64,000 nucleotides of DNA, from NCBI GenBank assembly GCA_020848455.1, contig JADLAB010000351.1:1-64000 (forward strand), given 5' to 3'. This DNA is from Polyangiaceae bacterium. GTDB taxonomy: Bacteria; Myxococcota_A; Polyangia; Polyangiales; Polyangiaceae. Below, piece after piece: positions 25,812 to 34,914 of this stretch (positions are counted from its first letter, which is position 1; each line of letters begins with the position of its first letter). A program made the translations under genes and the position numbers. The notes below the pieces were generated by a model that ran no database searches, was not told the origin of the DNA, and saw nothing but the letters and a program-made list of their open reading frames with translations.

Positions 25812-27329
25812 TCAGTGCCACACCCCGACCCCGAGCCCGAAGCTCTGGTACCGCGGCGCCAGATCCGCGTACGCCCCGAGCTTGTAGGTGATGGGGGGAA
25901 CGAGATCCCAGAACGTCGTGGAGAAGAGGCGCACGTCGGCGCCGAAGGTCAAGTGGAGGCGGCCCGGGCCGGGGGTACAGCTCTCCGGCTCGTAGCGGAA
26001 GCGGTTCGCCTCGAGGTAGCTGCCGAAGCGCATCTGCAGCCACTGCGGGACGGGCTCGGTCTCGACGCCCACGCGGGGCGAGAAGGTGGCGCGCTCGCCG
26101 GACGCCACGGCCCGGCACGGGCTTGCCGTTCCGGCGGGGGCGACCGTGGCGGACCCGGCGCCCTGGCCGAGGAACCCCTCGATGTGCACGGCGTCGGGCC
26201 CCGCGCCGGTCACCAGGAGCTCGAGCAACAGCAGCAGGTGCTCGCGCGGCCAGTTGTCGGCGCGCGCGCGGCGCTCGGCCGCGAGGTCCTCGCGGTCGCG
26301 CTCGAGATCGACGGCGTCGGCGGCCGCGCGCTCCGCCTCGTCGGCGAGCAGGGTGCGGCGCAGGGCGTCCCGGCTCGCCGGGTCCGCGACGAAAGCGAGC
26401 TGGCGCTCGATCGCTGCCCGTCGTGCGGCGCGCCGGGTCGCGTAGCGGGCCTCGAGCGCGCGCTCGTCGGCGCCGGGATCGACCCACGAGGGGTTGAGCG
26501 GGCGGGGGCCGACCTGCAGCGCGGCCCCGACCTCGACCTCCCAGGGGAGCACGAAGCGCTGGGGCAGGACGAGCCCCGCGGCGCGGGCGGTGCCGTGCTC
26601 GTCGACGGACGCGCCGGGCCCGACCGAGGCGCTCGTCGCCACGCCGTTGCGGTACGTGGCTCCGATGCGGAAGGGCGCCCAGCTCGGGCGCACCAGGATC
26701 CCGACCTCCGGGGCCGCGCCGAGCATGGTGAGCGCGGTGTCCGCCGCCCCGATGCCGAGCGTGGTCGCCCGGGCGCCGCCGCCGAGCGTGAGCTGCCCCT
26801 CGAGCAGCGTCCACGCGAGCAGCAGGTGGTAGCGCCCGAGGGTGACGTCGGTCGCGCGCCCGCCCATGTCGAGGCCGTAGCGCAGCAGATCGCCGAAGAA
26901 GCCGACGCCGAACGACCCGATCTGCAGGATGGCGCCGGCCTCGAGGTAAAGGAAATCCGAGTAGTCGGTGTCGACCGAGCCGCTGTTGGCGAAGTCGTTC
27001 TTGCCGAAGAGCGCCACCGGCTTCGACAGCGATGCGTCGAGGTCGACGTCGACGAAGCGCACCGCCGACGGCGAACGGACCGCGGGGGTGGCGGCGTTCG
27101 TCACGAGCCCCGCGATGCCCTCGGCGAGCCCCGCGTAGGCGCCCCCGAGCCCGGTCACCCGCACCGGTGCGAGCAGGGGGCCCTGGGTGACGTCGACCAC
27201 GTACGGCGGGACGAGGTCGTACCCACCGTCGGGCGGCGCCGCGAGGGCCGCGCGGGGCGCGGTGGCTGCGAGCGCCAAGATGGTGCAGGCGCCGAGCCCG
27301 GTCGCGCGCCTCGCCCGCGCACCCGTCAC
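25812..27329 (-). CDS. Outer-membrane beta-barrel protein, OMPP1/FadL-like
   Basis: The 505-residue protein has a signal peptide (TGLGACTILALAATAPRAALA) and then VRVTGLGGAYAGLAEGIAGL, the characteristic N-terminal pattern of FadL/OMPP1-type barrels and related myxobacterial proteins. Alternating strands follow (FGVGFFGDLLRYGLDMGG, RFVLPWEVEVGAALQVG) and it ends YQSFGLGVGVWH with aromatic residues, suited to outer-membrane insertion. An unusual charged helical insertion (about residues 285-355, Ala/Arg/Glu/Asp-rich) interrupts the barrel and probably forms a plug or external domain. The GTG start overlaps the TamB/AsmA-like gene stop by four bases, so the two are coupled. Confidence 0.72.
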   Translation of the reverse strand: MTGARARRATGLGACTILALAATAPRAALAAPPDGGYDLVPPYVVDVTQGPLLAPVRVTGLGGAYAGLAEGIAGLVTNAATPAVRSPSAVRFVDVDLDASLSKPVALFGKNDFANSGSVDTDYSDFLYLEAGAILQIGSFGVGFFGDLLRYGLDMGGRATDVTLGRYHLLLAWTLLEGQLTLGGGARATTLGIGAADTALTMLGAAPEVGILVRPSWAPFRIGATYRNGVATSASVGPGASVDEHGTARAAGLVLPQRFVLPWEVEVGAALQVGPRPLNPSWVDPGADERALEARYATRRAARRAAIERQLAFVADPASRDALRRTLLADEAERAAADAVDLERDREDLAAERRARADNWPREHLLLLLELLVTGAGPDAVHIEGFLGQGAGSATVAPAGTASPCRAVASGERATFSPRVGVETEPVPQWLQMRFGSYLEANRFRYEPESCTPGPGRLHLTFGADVRLFSTTFWDLVPPITYKLGAYADLAPRYQSFGLGVGVWH

Positions 27330-30300
27330 GGTGGCTCCGCGCCGCCGCGCAGCAGCAGGGCGACGAGCGCCGCGAAGCTGTCGACCTTCTGGCCCTCGAG
27401 CTCCCCCGACAGGCTGAGCGCCGGTCCCTCGCCGCCCGCAAGGAGGGTCGCGAGCTCGCCGGAGAGCGACGTCGCGAGCGTGCCCACGCGCCGCTCGCCG
27501 CGCGAGAAGCTGCCCTCGCCGGTGCCCTTGCCGTGCTCGTAGCTGCCCGCGAAGCGCACATCGAGCGGCGCTGCGAGCAGGGCGCCGGTCGGACCGTCCG
27601 CGCTCACCAGGCGCAGCTGCGAGGCGTGGAGCTCGAGCGTGGCCCGCGGCGCGACGAAGGAGCCGGTGATGGCGGCGGCCGCGTCGAGCTCGCCCTCGAG
27701 CGGAGGCAGCGCGCTGCGCCACGCCGGGGACAGGGCCGCGACCGCCGCCGCCTGCTGGGTGCCCGTGCGCAGCGCGATCGCGAGCGGCGCGTGCCGGAGC
27801 AGCTCGAGCGCCGTGGCGCCCCCGGCGAACAGGCGCTCGAGCGCCAGGGTGCCGTGCGCCTCGAGCCGTGCCAGAGGTGCCTTCGACCCGGACCGGGCCC
27901 GGGCCTCGAGCGCGAGGGCGTAGGCTCCGTCGGCCGCGAGCGCCCCGTCGAGGGCGAGGTCGAGCCGGTCGCTCGCCGCGATGTCCCCGCGGTCGTCGTC
28001 GCCGACGTCGACGTCGAGGTCCTCCGTGTGGAGCGAAAGGTGCGGCGCGTGCGGGTAGCGAGCGCCGCGTGGGCGCGCGAGCTCGAGCGCGGCGCTCAGC
28101 CGACCGGCGAGCCGGCGCACCGGCAGCGCGAGCGCCGCGACCGTCTCGAAGCACCGGAGCTCGAGCCCGTCGAGCCCGACCGAGCCGGCGAGCGGCACGT
28201 CGCGGTAGCTCGCCGGGTCGAGCAGCGGGCCGCCGAGCGTCGCGCGGACATCCGCGACCCGGACGGCGCCGATGGACTTGCCGCAGGGGTCGTCCGGGTT
28301 GCGGCTCGGCGGCCCGAGCGTCAGGCGTCCCTCGGCGCGCACCTCGTCGCCGGTGCGCGTGACGTCGAGCCCACCCTCGAGGCCCGAGAGCACGAGCACG
28401 CTCCCGCCCGCGACGCCGACGTGCAGGCGCGCCGCCCGCGCGGCGTCGAACACGGCATCGGCGCTCACGAGGCCGCGCAGGGTCTGCGGGCTCCCGAGGA
28501 GCTTGCCGAGGGGACCGAGGTCGAGGTCCTTGGCGGCGAGGCGCCCGCGCGGCTCGCCGTCGGCGATGGAGAGCGAGCCCGTGATGGTGCCGCGCCCGAG
28601 CCCGGCGAGGTCCAGACCGTCGAGCCGCACGCCGCGGCCGGCGGGCGCGACCCGGTCGATGCGGCCGGCGAGCTCCGCATCGAAGCGCCGCAAGCGCACC
28701 CGCAGGCCGCGGGCGGCGAGCTCCGCGGGCACGAGCGTGCCGCTCACGTCGAAGCGCCGCTCGTCGCCGTCGTCGCCGTGGAGGGCGAAGCGGAGCTCCG
28801 CGGCCGAGCCCTCGGCGCTCGCCCAGAGGTTGCGGAGCGACACGGGGCCGGCGCTCGCGCCGGCGAGGGCGAGGGTGGCCCGGCCGCGCGCCTCTGCGAG
28901 CGGCACGTCAGCCGGCTTGTCGAAGGTCGCGTCGAGCTTGCCGCCGAAGGCCGAGAGGGGGCCCCGCGCCAGCTCTGCCACGTCGACGCGTGCCTCGGCG
29001 TGGAGCGCGCCGGCCCGCAGGGTGGCGCGGGCCCGGGCGCGCGCCCGCCCGCGCAGGCCCGGATCGACGCCGGGCACCAGCGCCGCGAGCGCCTCGATGC
29101 GGGGCACGTCGCAGAGGGCGCGCGCCTCGAGCGCCCCGTCGCGGAGCGCGAGGACGGCCGTGCCCTGGAGCGGCGGGGCGCCGCGGGCGCCGTCGTCGCC
29201 GGGGGTGACGAAGCGCACGCGCGCGGTCACCTCGCGGCCGCTCAGGTGGACCTCGCCCTCGGTGCCCGGCAACGGCAGACCGGCGAGGCGCGACGGGGCG
29301 GTGCGCACGGCGACCTCGATGTCGCCGCCGACCGTGCCGCGTGCCTGGGCAGACGCGGCGAGGTCCGTCTCCGGCAGGCCGGGCTCGACGGCGCGCGCGT
29401 CGAAATGGCTGACGGCGGCGCGCAGCTCGAAGGTCGGCTCGGCGCCGAGGTCGACGGCGCCCGCGACGGTCGCCACCGACGGCGCGCGGTCCCCGAGGCC
29501 GGCCAGGCTCGCACGGCCGTCGAGCCAAAGCCGCCGCGCGGTGCCGCGGAGATCGACCGACGCGCTGGCGAGCGCGAAGCGCGGGACGGACGGCAGGAAG
29601 GGCTCGAAGGCGCTCGGCTCGATGCGCGGCGCGCGCACGGCGAGCCAGACGCTCTCGCCCTCCACGCGACCGTGAGCGGCGAAGGCGAGCGTACCGACGC
29701 TGCCCTCGACGTCTCCTTCCACGACGAGCGGGGGCGCGCGCAGGCTGCCGGCGAGGTTCGCGGCGATCGCGGCCGGGAGCAGGCGGTGCTCGAACAGCGC
29801 GGCGTGCTCGAGCTCGACGGCGACCGCACCGCCCCGGAAGCGCGCGGACAGGGTCACGTCGGAGAGCCGCGCTGCGACGGCGGCTCCCGCCGGGAGCGTG
29901 CCGTCGAGGCGCAGCTCGGCCACGGTCACGCGCTCGAGCGCGACGGAGAACGGGCGCGTCGGCGGCTCCTCGGGCTCGGTCGGCTCCGGCTCGGGCTCCG
30001 CCTCGGGCGGCGCGAAGGCCGCGCCGAGCAAGAGCTCACCGTCGGCGTCGCGCTCGAGCGAGACGCGCGCGCTCTCGATGCGCAGCGCCGGGACACGGAG
30101 CTCTCCCTGCTGCAGCTCGCGCACCGTCTGGCGGAGCTCCTCGAGCTCGACCTCCACGCCGTCGAGGTGCAGGACCTCCGTCCCGTCGGGGGCGCGCGCC
30201 GTGAGCCGGCCGAAACGTGCGCCGCCGAAGGACAGGAGCTCGAGGTCGTGGACCTCGACCTGTCCCGCGAAGCTCTGCGCGAGCGCGGCGTTGACCCCCG

Positions 30301-30448
30301 CCGTGGCGAGGCGGCGCGTGGCGGCGAGCCCGAGGTGCAGGATCGCCCCCACGGCGAGCGCCACGACGAACACGACCCCGAGCCCGAGCGCGCGAAGCAC
30401 GCCGCTGGCGTGGCGTCGCAGGCGCGACGTGGGCTGTTCGGCGCTCAC
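27326..30448 (-). CDS. AsmA/TamB-like inner-membrane-anchored envelope protein
   Basis: The 1040-residue protein has an N-terminal membrane anchor (about residues 18-42) and a long, repetitive beta-rich periplasmic region typical of AsmA/TamB (repeating-beta-groove) proteins, which bridge the envelope and move lipid or help assemble outer-membrane proteins. Examples are FGRLTARAPDGTEVLHLDGV, LVVEGDVEGSVGTLAFAAH, LSIADGEPRGRLAAKDLDLG and TLELHASQLRLVSADG. It is shorter than E. coli TamB. Its stop overlaps the barrel gene start (GTGA), supporting a joint outer-membrane role. Low sequence complexity prevents naming a subfamily. Confidence 0.72.
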   Translation of the reverse strand: MSAEQPTSRLRRHASGVLRALGLGVVFVVALAVGAILHLGLAATRRLATAGVNAALAQSFAGQVEVHDLELLSFGGARFGRLTARAPDGTEVLHLDGVEVELEELRQTVRELQQGELRVPALRIESARVSLERDADGELLLGAAFAPPEAEPEPEPTEPEEPPTRPFSVALERVTVAELRLDGTLPAGAAVAARLSDVTLSARFRGGAVAVELEHAALFEHRLLPAAIAANLAGSLRAPPLVVEGDVEGSVGTLAFAAHGRVEGESVWLAVRAPRIEPSAFEPFLPSVPRFALASASVDLRGTARRLWLDGRASLAGLGDRAPSVATVAGAVDLGAEPTFELRAAVSHFDARAVEPGLPETDLAASAQARGTVGGDIEVAVRTAPSRLAGLPLPGTEGEVHLSGREVTARVRFVTPGDDGARGAPPLQGTAVLALRDGALEARALCDVPRIEALAALVPGVDPGLRGRARARARATLRAGALHAEARVDVAELARGPLSAFGGKLDATFDKPADVPLAEARGRATLALAGASAGPVSLRNLWASAEGSAAELRFALHGDDGDERRFDVSGTLVPAELAARGLRVRLRRFDAELAGRIDRVAPAGRGVRLDGLDLAGLGRGTITGSLSIADGEPRGRLAAKDLDLGPLGKLLGSPQTLRGLVSADAVFDAARAARLHVGVAGGSVLVLSGLEGGLDVTRTGDEVRAEGRLTLGPPSRNPDDPCGKSIGAVRVADVRATLGGPLLDPASYRDVPLAGSVGLDGLELRCFETVAALALPVRRLAGRLSAALELARPRGARYPHAPHLSLHTEDLDVDVGDDDRGDIAASDRLDLALDGALAADGAYALALEARARSGSKAPLARLEAHGTLALERLFAGGATALELLRHAPLAIALRTGTQQAAAVAALSPAWRSALPPLEGELDAAAAITGSFVAPRATLELHASQLRLVSADGPTGALLAAPLDVRFAGSYEHGKGTGEGSFSRGERRVGTLATSLSGELATLLAGGEGPALSLSGELEGQKVDSFAALVALLLRGGAEPP

Positions 30449-30524
30449 GCCCGCAGTGTAGCAGCGCCGGCGGGGCGTGCGGCCCGTGCCTGCGGCCCGC
30501 CGGTCTCGCGCCCGGCGCCGCGGC

Positions 30525-32234
30525 TCACTTCGGCAGTTGCTGCAGCTCGCGGAAGCACTGCCCGAGCTCCGGCTTGCTGCGCAGCGGCGCCGAGAACCGC
30601 GTCGCGAGCTGCACCAGCTCCGGCTCGATCTCGTCGGCCTTGAGGCCGAGCCCGCCCAGCTCCTCGGCCGCGCTGTCGATCTCCTGGGTCACGTTCGACT
30701 CGTGCACGCGCAGCGCCGCGCGCAGCTCCTCGAGCTGCACGCCGAGCTCGGAGAACTGCTGGTCGTGCTTGGCGGCGTCCGTCTCGCACGCGAGCTGCGC
30801 CGACCGCACCCCCCACCACTTCTCGACGAGGTCGGCCATGCCACGGTAGGCGTCGGCGAGCTCCTTGTACGGCTCGGTGAAGCCCGAGCGGCCCTCCCAG
30901 CGCACGAGCTCCTTGTGGAGCTCGAGCAGCAGGGGCTTGAAGGTGGCGGACTTCGCCGCGTGCTTCTCGGCGGCGAGCTTGAGCGGCGCGAGCTCGGCGC
31001 GCACCTCGCGCGCCTGGGTGTTGACCTCGGCCATCTGGGCGGCGAGGCGCTCGCGACCGTCGCGCGCGCGCTCGAGGGCGTCCTCGAGGTTGCCGAGGTG
31101 GAAGCTGCCCTGCTTGGCGATCTCGTTCAGCGACTCGAGCTTGCCGGCGAGCGTCGCGAGCGTGCTCTGCAGGTCGGGCGGGGGGCCGTTCGGGAAGCCG
31201 ATCTGGGCCATCTTGCGGAACAGCCCGAGGTACCTGCCCCAGCGGGCGAAGGTCGGGTCGAGCTCGGGGGCGGGCCGCGGCGGTCGCTCCTCGATCTCGA
31301 GCCGCGGTCGCGGCGGCGGCGGCACCGTGACGCCGAGCTCCTCGCACAGCGCCCCGAGCTCGTCGAGGGCGTGCTGGGTCTGGGGGCGGTTCTGCGGGAA
31401 GCGCTCGCACAGCGCGGCCACGAACGCCGTCACGCGCGGCGGCTTGTCGCCGAGGGCGCCCCGCGTGGTGTCGGCGGTCAGCCCGGTGAGCTTGCTCCGG
31501 AGCTCGCGCACGTCGGCGGCCTCGGCGGGAAGCTTCTTCGTCAGCATCTGGAAGAGCAGCGCCCCGAGCGCGAAGAGATCCGCCTCGGCGCTCGCGCGCT
31601 TCTCGGGCGAGAGCTCGGGGGCGAGGTAGCGCTGGGCGGGGAACGACTGCCCGTCCTCCTCCCAGGGCTCGCGCAGCGCACAGCGACCGAGCGCCGCCTC
31701 GAGGAGCGTCACACGCCCGTCCGGTCCGACGAGCACGTTGCTCGGCCGGAGGTCGCCGTGGGCGCCGCCGAAGTCGTGCACGTGGCCGAGCGCCCGCAGG
31801 ATCTGCAGCGCCGTGCCGAGCGCCCGCGCGAGCTCGAGCGGTCCCTTGCGCACCTGCTCGGTGAGCGGGCGCCCCTCGAGCGGCGGGTACGCGGCGAACG
31901 GGCGCCCGTCGCTCGCGATGCCACCGCCGATGACCTCGGCGACGAGGCCCGGCATGCCGACCCGTCGCGCCGTGCCGAGCGCCTCGTTGAAGCGTCGGCG
32001 CGCCGGCTCGGCGAGCGGCGCCTTCCACACCTTGAGCAGGCACTGGCTGGTCGTCAGCCGGTAGCGCGCCCGGGAGATCCGCGCCCACGGGCTCTCGCCC
32101 ACGGGCTCGATCGCGCGGTACAGCCCGGCCACCGAGTCTCCGGCGTCGTCGGTCGCCACGAGCGTCGCCCCGTCGATGAAGCAGAAGGTGCTGTCGCTCG
32201 GATAGGCCAGGTTGCACTGCGGGCAGTTCTTCAT
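30525..32234 (-). CDS. Zinc-ribbon pseudokinase with helical C-terminus
   Basis: The 569-residue protein starts with a zinc-ribbon-like motif MKNCPQCNLAYPSDSTFCFI (C4, C7, C18), common in front of myxobacterial kinases. A kinase fold follows: the VAIK-type Lys is present (Lys69, CLLKVW), the catalytic loop is HGDLRPSN (D161, N166) and ESP-like motifs follow, but the DFG motif reads EAA (residues 179-181) and the glycine loop is degenerate (VGESPWARIS). Catalysis is therefore doubtful. After residue 300 a long helical region (KLESLNEIAKQGSF to RVHESNVTQEIDSAAEEL) looks coiled-coil. The start at 32234 is chosen because the zinc ribbon begins there; an upstream start would add 28 Arg-rich residues. 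Confidence 0.78.
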   Translation of the reverse strand: MKNCPQCNLAYPSDSTFCFIDGATLVATDDAGDSVAGLYRAIEPVGESPWARISRARYRLTTSQCLLKVWKAPLAEPARRRFNEALGTARRVGMPGLVAEVIGGGIASDGRPFAAYPPLEGRPLTEQVRKGPLELARALGTALQILRALGHVHDFGGAHGDLRPSNVLVGPDGRVTLLEAALGRCALREPWEEDGQSFPAQRYLAPELSPEKRASAEADLFALGALLFQMLTKKLPAEAADVRELRSKLTGLTADTTRGALGDKPPRVTAFVAALCERFPQNRPQTQHALDELGALCEELGVTVPPPPRPRLEIEERPPRPAPELDPTFARWGRYLGLFRKMAQIGFPNGPPPDLQSTLATLAGKLESLNEIAKQGSFHLGNLEDALERARDGRERLAAQMAEVNTQAREVRAELAPLKLAAEKHAAKSATFKPLLLELHKELVRWEGRSGFTEPYKELADAYRGMADLVEKWWGVRSAQLACETDAAKHDQQFSELGVQLEELRAALRVHESNVTQEIDSAAEELGGLGLKADEIEPELVQLATRFSAPLRSKPELGQCFRELQQLPK

Positions 32235-32361
32235 GCGTGTGGCTCGGTCCCCGTCGTGGGCGTCCGCGCGCGAGCGGCGCGCGAGACGACGCAGCCCCCG
32301 CGCGGACAGCCCGCGCATCGTAGTACCGAGCGCCGCGGTCGGGAAGTCGCCCCTCCGGCTC

Positions 32362-33825
32362 TCAGCCGGTGCGCCCGGGCGGTGGCGGCGCGGGGCCGTC
32401 CGCGGCCGCAGCCGGCGCCGCGCTCGGCGTGTCGCTGCCCGGCAGCGGTGGCAGGTCCTTGTCGGGGTCCGTGCCGGGCCCGACCAGGAACTCCTCGTCG
32501 CTCGGCGGGTAGATGTCCTTCGTCTCCTCGTCCCGGTCGCCGTCGCGCCGCTTGATGTGGCGCACCTTCTTCACGACGAGACCGCGGATGCCCTTCTTCT
32601 TCTGGACGACCTTGCCGGCCTCGAGGCCGGGCGCCTCGGTCACCTTGCGCTTGTAGGACATCGTGCGCACGGTGGCCGACTCGAAGCTCACCTCGGCCGG
32701 GCGCTCGCGGCCCCAGAGCTCGAAGGTGAGCTTGCCTTGCTCGGCGCGGGCGCGCACCACGATGGGGAAGTCGAAGCCGTTGCGCAGCTTGAGGTCGATG
32801 TGCGGGTACGCCACTGTCGCGTCGAGGCCGGCGGGCAGGTAGCCGATCGGCCGCGAGTGCGGGCTGCGCGCCACGATGTCGAGGCCCGCCAGGTAGGCGG
32901 TGCTGTAGAGCGTGCTGGCGACCTGGCAGGTGCCGCCGCCGACGCCGGTACGCATCTCGCCGCGGTAGATCTCGCCAGCGAGCGCGAAGCCGTTCTCGAG
33001 GCTGCGCGGACCGACGAGCTCGTTGAACGACACGACCTCGCCGGGCATGAGCACGGCCCCGTCGACGCCGCGCGCGGCGCGGGCGACGTTCTGCGCGCGC
33101 CCGGCCTGGCTGCCGCCGAATCCGAACACGGTCTCGCGCCGCGAGAGCAGCGTGCTCTGCACGACGCTCGCCACGGCGTCGCGCGTGGCGGCGGGCGGCA
33201 GGTGCGCGAAGGGCAGCTCGACGCGCAGCGGCCCGTCCGGGTCGGCCGCCGGTGCGCTGGCGACGGCGCGCTCGATCGCCTCGGCCGCCGCGAAGGCGTC
33301 GGCGAGCGCGGCATCGCGGTGCTCGGTCGCGACGCCCCGGCCGAAGTCCCAGCGCGAGGGCACGGCGGGCTCGTCGCGCTCCGCCTTGTACTCGGTCAGG
33401 GTCGCGGCGAGCACGTCGACGGGAAGGCGCAGCTGGAGCGCGACCGCGACGCGGCCGGCGCGCGCCTCGGCGGCCTCGTCGAGGCGGCGGAGCACCGAGC
33501 CCTCGTGGGCGACGGCGCCGACCGCCGCGCGCAACGCCTCGGTGTCGACCGCGCCGCCCAGCTCCGCGACGGTCGCGGACCGGAGCAGGCGCGCACCGTC
33601 GTGGAGCTCGATGCGCCGCTCGAGCCGGGCCGCGACCCGGCGGGCCACGACGTCGTCCACGCGCTCGCCCGGCCCGACCGCGACGCCGTCGACGCGCAGG
33701 CCCTCGGCGACCTCGCCGTCGCGCGGCAGCTGCGCGTCGACGTAGCGATCGCCGGCGAGTGCCGCGCCCCCGACGAGCGACGCGGCCAGGATCAGACGCA
33801 GCAGGATGCGGTGGGCACGACGCAT
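32362..33825 (-). CDS. VanW-family protein
   Basis: The 487-residue exported or membrane-anchored protein starts with a hydrophobic segment (ILLRLILAASLVGGAALAGD) and has an N-terminal domain like those found before VanW (LRVDGVAVGPGERVDDV repeats). The VanW domain follows with MPGEVVSFNELVGPRSLENG, GVGGGTCQVASTLYSTAYLA and SPHSRPIGYLPAGLDATV. VanW proteins are cell-surface, peptidoglycan-associated proteins of unsettled function. The C-terminus is charged then Pro/Ala-rich (KDIYPPSDEEFLVGPGTDPD). The ATG at 33825 gives the signal segment at the very N-terminus; an upstream in-frame start would add 33 unrelated residues. Confidence 0.86.
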   Translation of the reverse strand: MRRAHRILLRLILAASLVGGAALAGDRYVDAQLPRDGEVAEGLRVDGVAVGPGERVDDVVARRVAARLERRIELHDGARLLRSATVAELGGAVDTEALRAAVGAVAHEGSVLRRLDEAAEARAGRVAVALQLRLPVDVLAATLTEYKAERDEPAVPSRWDFGRGVATEHRDAALADAFAAAEAIERAVASAPAADPDGPLRVELPFAHLPPAATRDAVASVVQSTLLSRRETVFGFGGSQAGRAQNVARAARGVDGAVLMPGEVVSFNELVGPRSLENGFALAGEIYRGEMRTGVGGGTCQVASTLYSTAYLAGLDIVARSPHSRPIGYLPAGLDATVAYPHIDLKLRNGFDFPIVVRARAEQGKLTFELWGRERPAEVSFESATVRTMSYKRKVTEAPGLEAGKVVQKKKGIRGLVVKKVRHIKRRDGDRDEETKDIYPPSDEEFLVGPGTDPDKDLPPLPGSDTPSAAPAAAADGPAPPPPGRTG

Positions 33826-33948
33826 GCGGTTGGCAGAGGCAACGCCGGAGCTACCCCGGGGACTTCCGAGCGTACCAGATCCACGGCCGCCCGCGCGCCC
33901 CGGTCGCCGGCCCGACGGGCTCACGCCAGCCTTCGACCGTCGACCTCG

Positions 33949-34848
33949 CTACAGCCCGATCGCGCTCCGGTGCACCCAGCCCTCCTTGCCCTGGAACTGG
34001 ATGCGGCACCAATCCTTCCGCCGACCGAGCAGCTTGACGCGCGTGCCGCGCACGAGCCGCGCGAGCTCCTTGCCGGTCTTCGGCTCGTCGCGGACGAGCA
34101 CGCTGTCCCAGCTCACCGTCGCCAGATCCGGGTCCACGGCCGGACCCGCCGAGGCGGAGTCGCTCGGTGCCGTCGCGGGCGTCGCGGCGGAGCCGGGTTG
34201 GGGAAATGTTATCGTGTAAATAACGCGATATTTCGCATGCTTATGAGGTATTTTCTCATGCGAAATATCCGAGATGAAGTCGGCCGTGCACGCGAGGATG
34301 CCGTTCACCGTCGGGCCGGGGAGCTCGCTCTTCTTGCCGCGGACGACCTTCACCTCGCCCTTGTCGAAGTTGAGGTCGAAGCCCACCTCGAGCTCGCCAT
34401 ACAGGCCGATCGCAGAGGGGCAGCTGACGAGCTGCTTGAGGGGCGGGACGAGGACGCGGTCGACCGGCAGGGGCCCGCACTCGTTCGGGTCGAGCTTCTC
34501 GTTCTTTTTGTTCCAGCACTGCGCGATCGTCCCCTGGCCGACGTCGACGCGCTGCTTGTGGCTCGGCGGGGCCGTGCCCGGGGCGCTCGTGCCCGCCGTG
34601 ACGAGCGCCGCGGCGGGCGGGGCGCTGGCGGAGGGCGCGGGCGCGGCGCCGGCCACGGTGCCGGCAGCCGCCACCGTCGGGTCCTTCGCGCCGGGCACCT
34701 CGGGGCCGATGCGCACCCCCGCGAGGCGCGGCCAGGCGAGCCCGATGGCGAGACCGCCCGCGACGAACAGGCCCACGCGACCCCAGCGGGGGCGATCGTG
34801 GTCCTTCGTGGGGACGGCTACTTCGAGGGGCCGGTTGCGTCGCTGCAT
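33949..34848 (-). CDS. SH3-domain membrane-anchored protein
   Basis: The 299-residue protein has a cytoplasmic start, one membrane segment (about residues 22-40, VGLFVAGGLAIGLAWP), an Ala/Pro linker, and a central domain with paired cysteines (GTIAQCWNKKNEKLDPNECG, SCPSAIGLYGELEVGFDL, GILACTADFISDIS). That central part resembles periplasmic energy-transducer-like C-terminal domains. A C-terminal bacterial SH3 fold follows (SVLVRDEPKTGKELARLVRG, WCRIQFQGKEGWVHRSAIGL), usually involved in cell-wall binding. The segment ISHEKIPHKHAKYRVIYTIT is encoded by an abrupt AT-rich patch containing a perfect palindrome. The ATG at 34848 is preferred over an upstream start. Confidence 0.68.
   Translation of the reverse strand: MQRRNRPLEVAVPTKDHDRPRWGRVGLFVAGGLAIGLAWPRLAGVRIGPEVPGAKDPTVAAAGTVAGAAPAPSASAPPAAALVTAGTSAPGTAPPSHKQRVDVGQGTIAQCWNKKNEKLDPNECGPLPVDRVLVPPLKQLVSCPSAIGLYGELEVGFDLNFDKGEVKVVRGKKSELPGPTVNGILACTADFISDISHEKIPHKHAKYRVIYTITFPQPGSAATPATAPSDSASAGPAVDPDLATVSWDSVLVRDEPKTGKELARLVRGTRVKLLGRRKDWCRIQFQGKEGWVHRSAIGL
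34227..34269. repeat. AT-rich 13-bp inverted repeat inside a coding region
   Basis: GATATTTCGCATG (34227-34239) and CATGCGAAATATC (34257-34269) are perfect reverse complements separated by 17 bases. The surrounding 75 bases (about 34200-34275) have much lower GC than the rest of the window, although the reading frame stays open. An inner pairing (ATGAG/CTCAT) is also possible. It could be a protein-binding site, an mRNA hairpin or a small in-frame insertion. Confidence 0.85.
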
Positions 34849-34914
34849 CGGTCGGAGGGCTCGCCTCGGACTAGCACCGACGGCCCCCTGCAACCAAGAA
34901 AGCTAGGTTGCCCG

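Noticed and set aside
22363-27561. 1732-codon minus-strand open frame spanning several genes
   Set aside because: It runs out of phase through the helicase, the hypothetical and the barrel genes and is Arg/Pro-rich noise.
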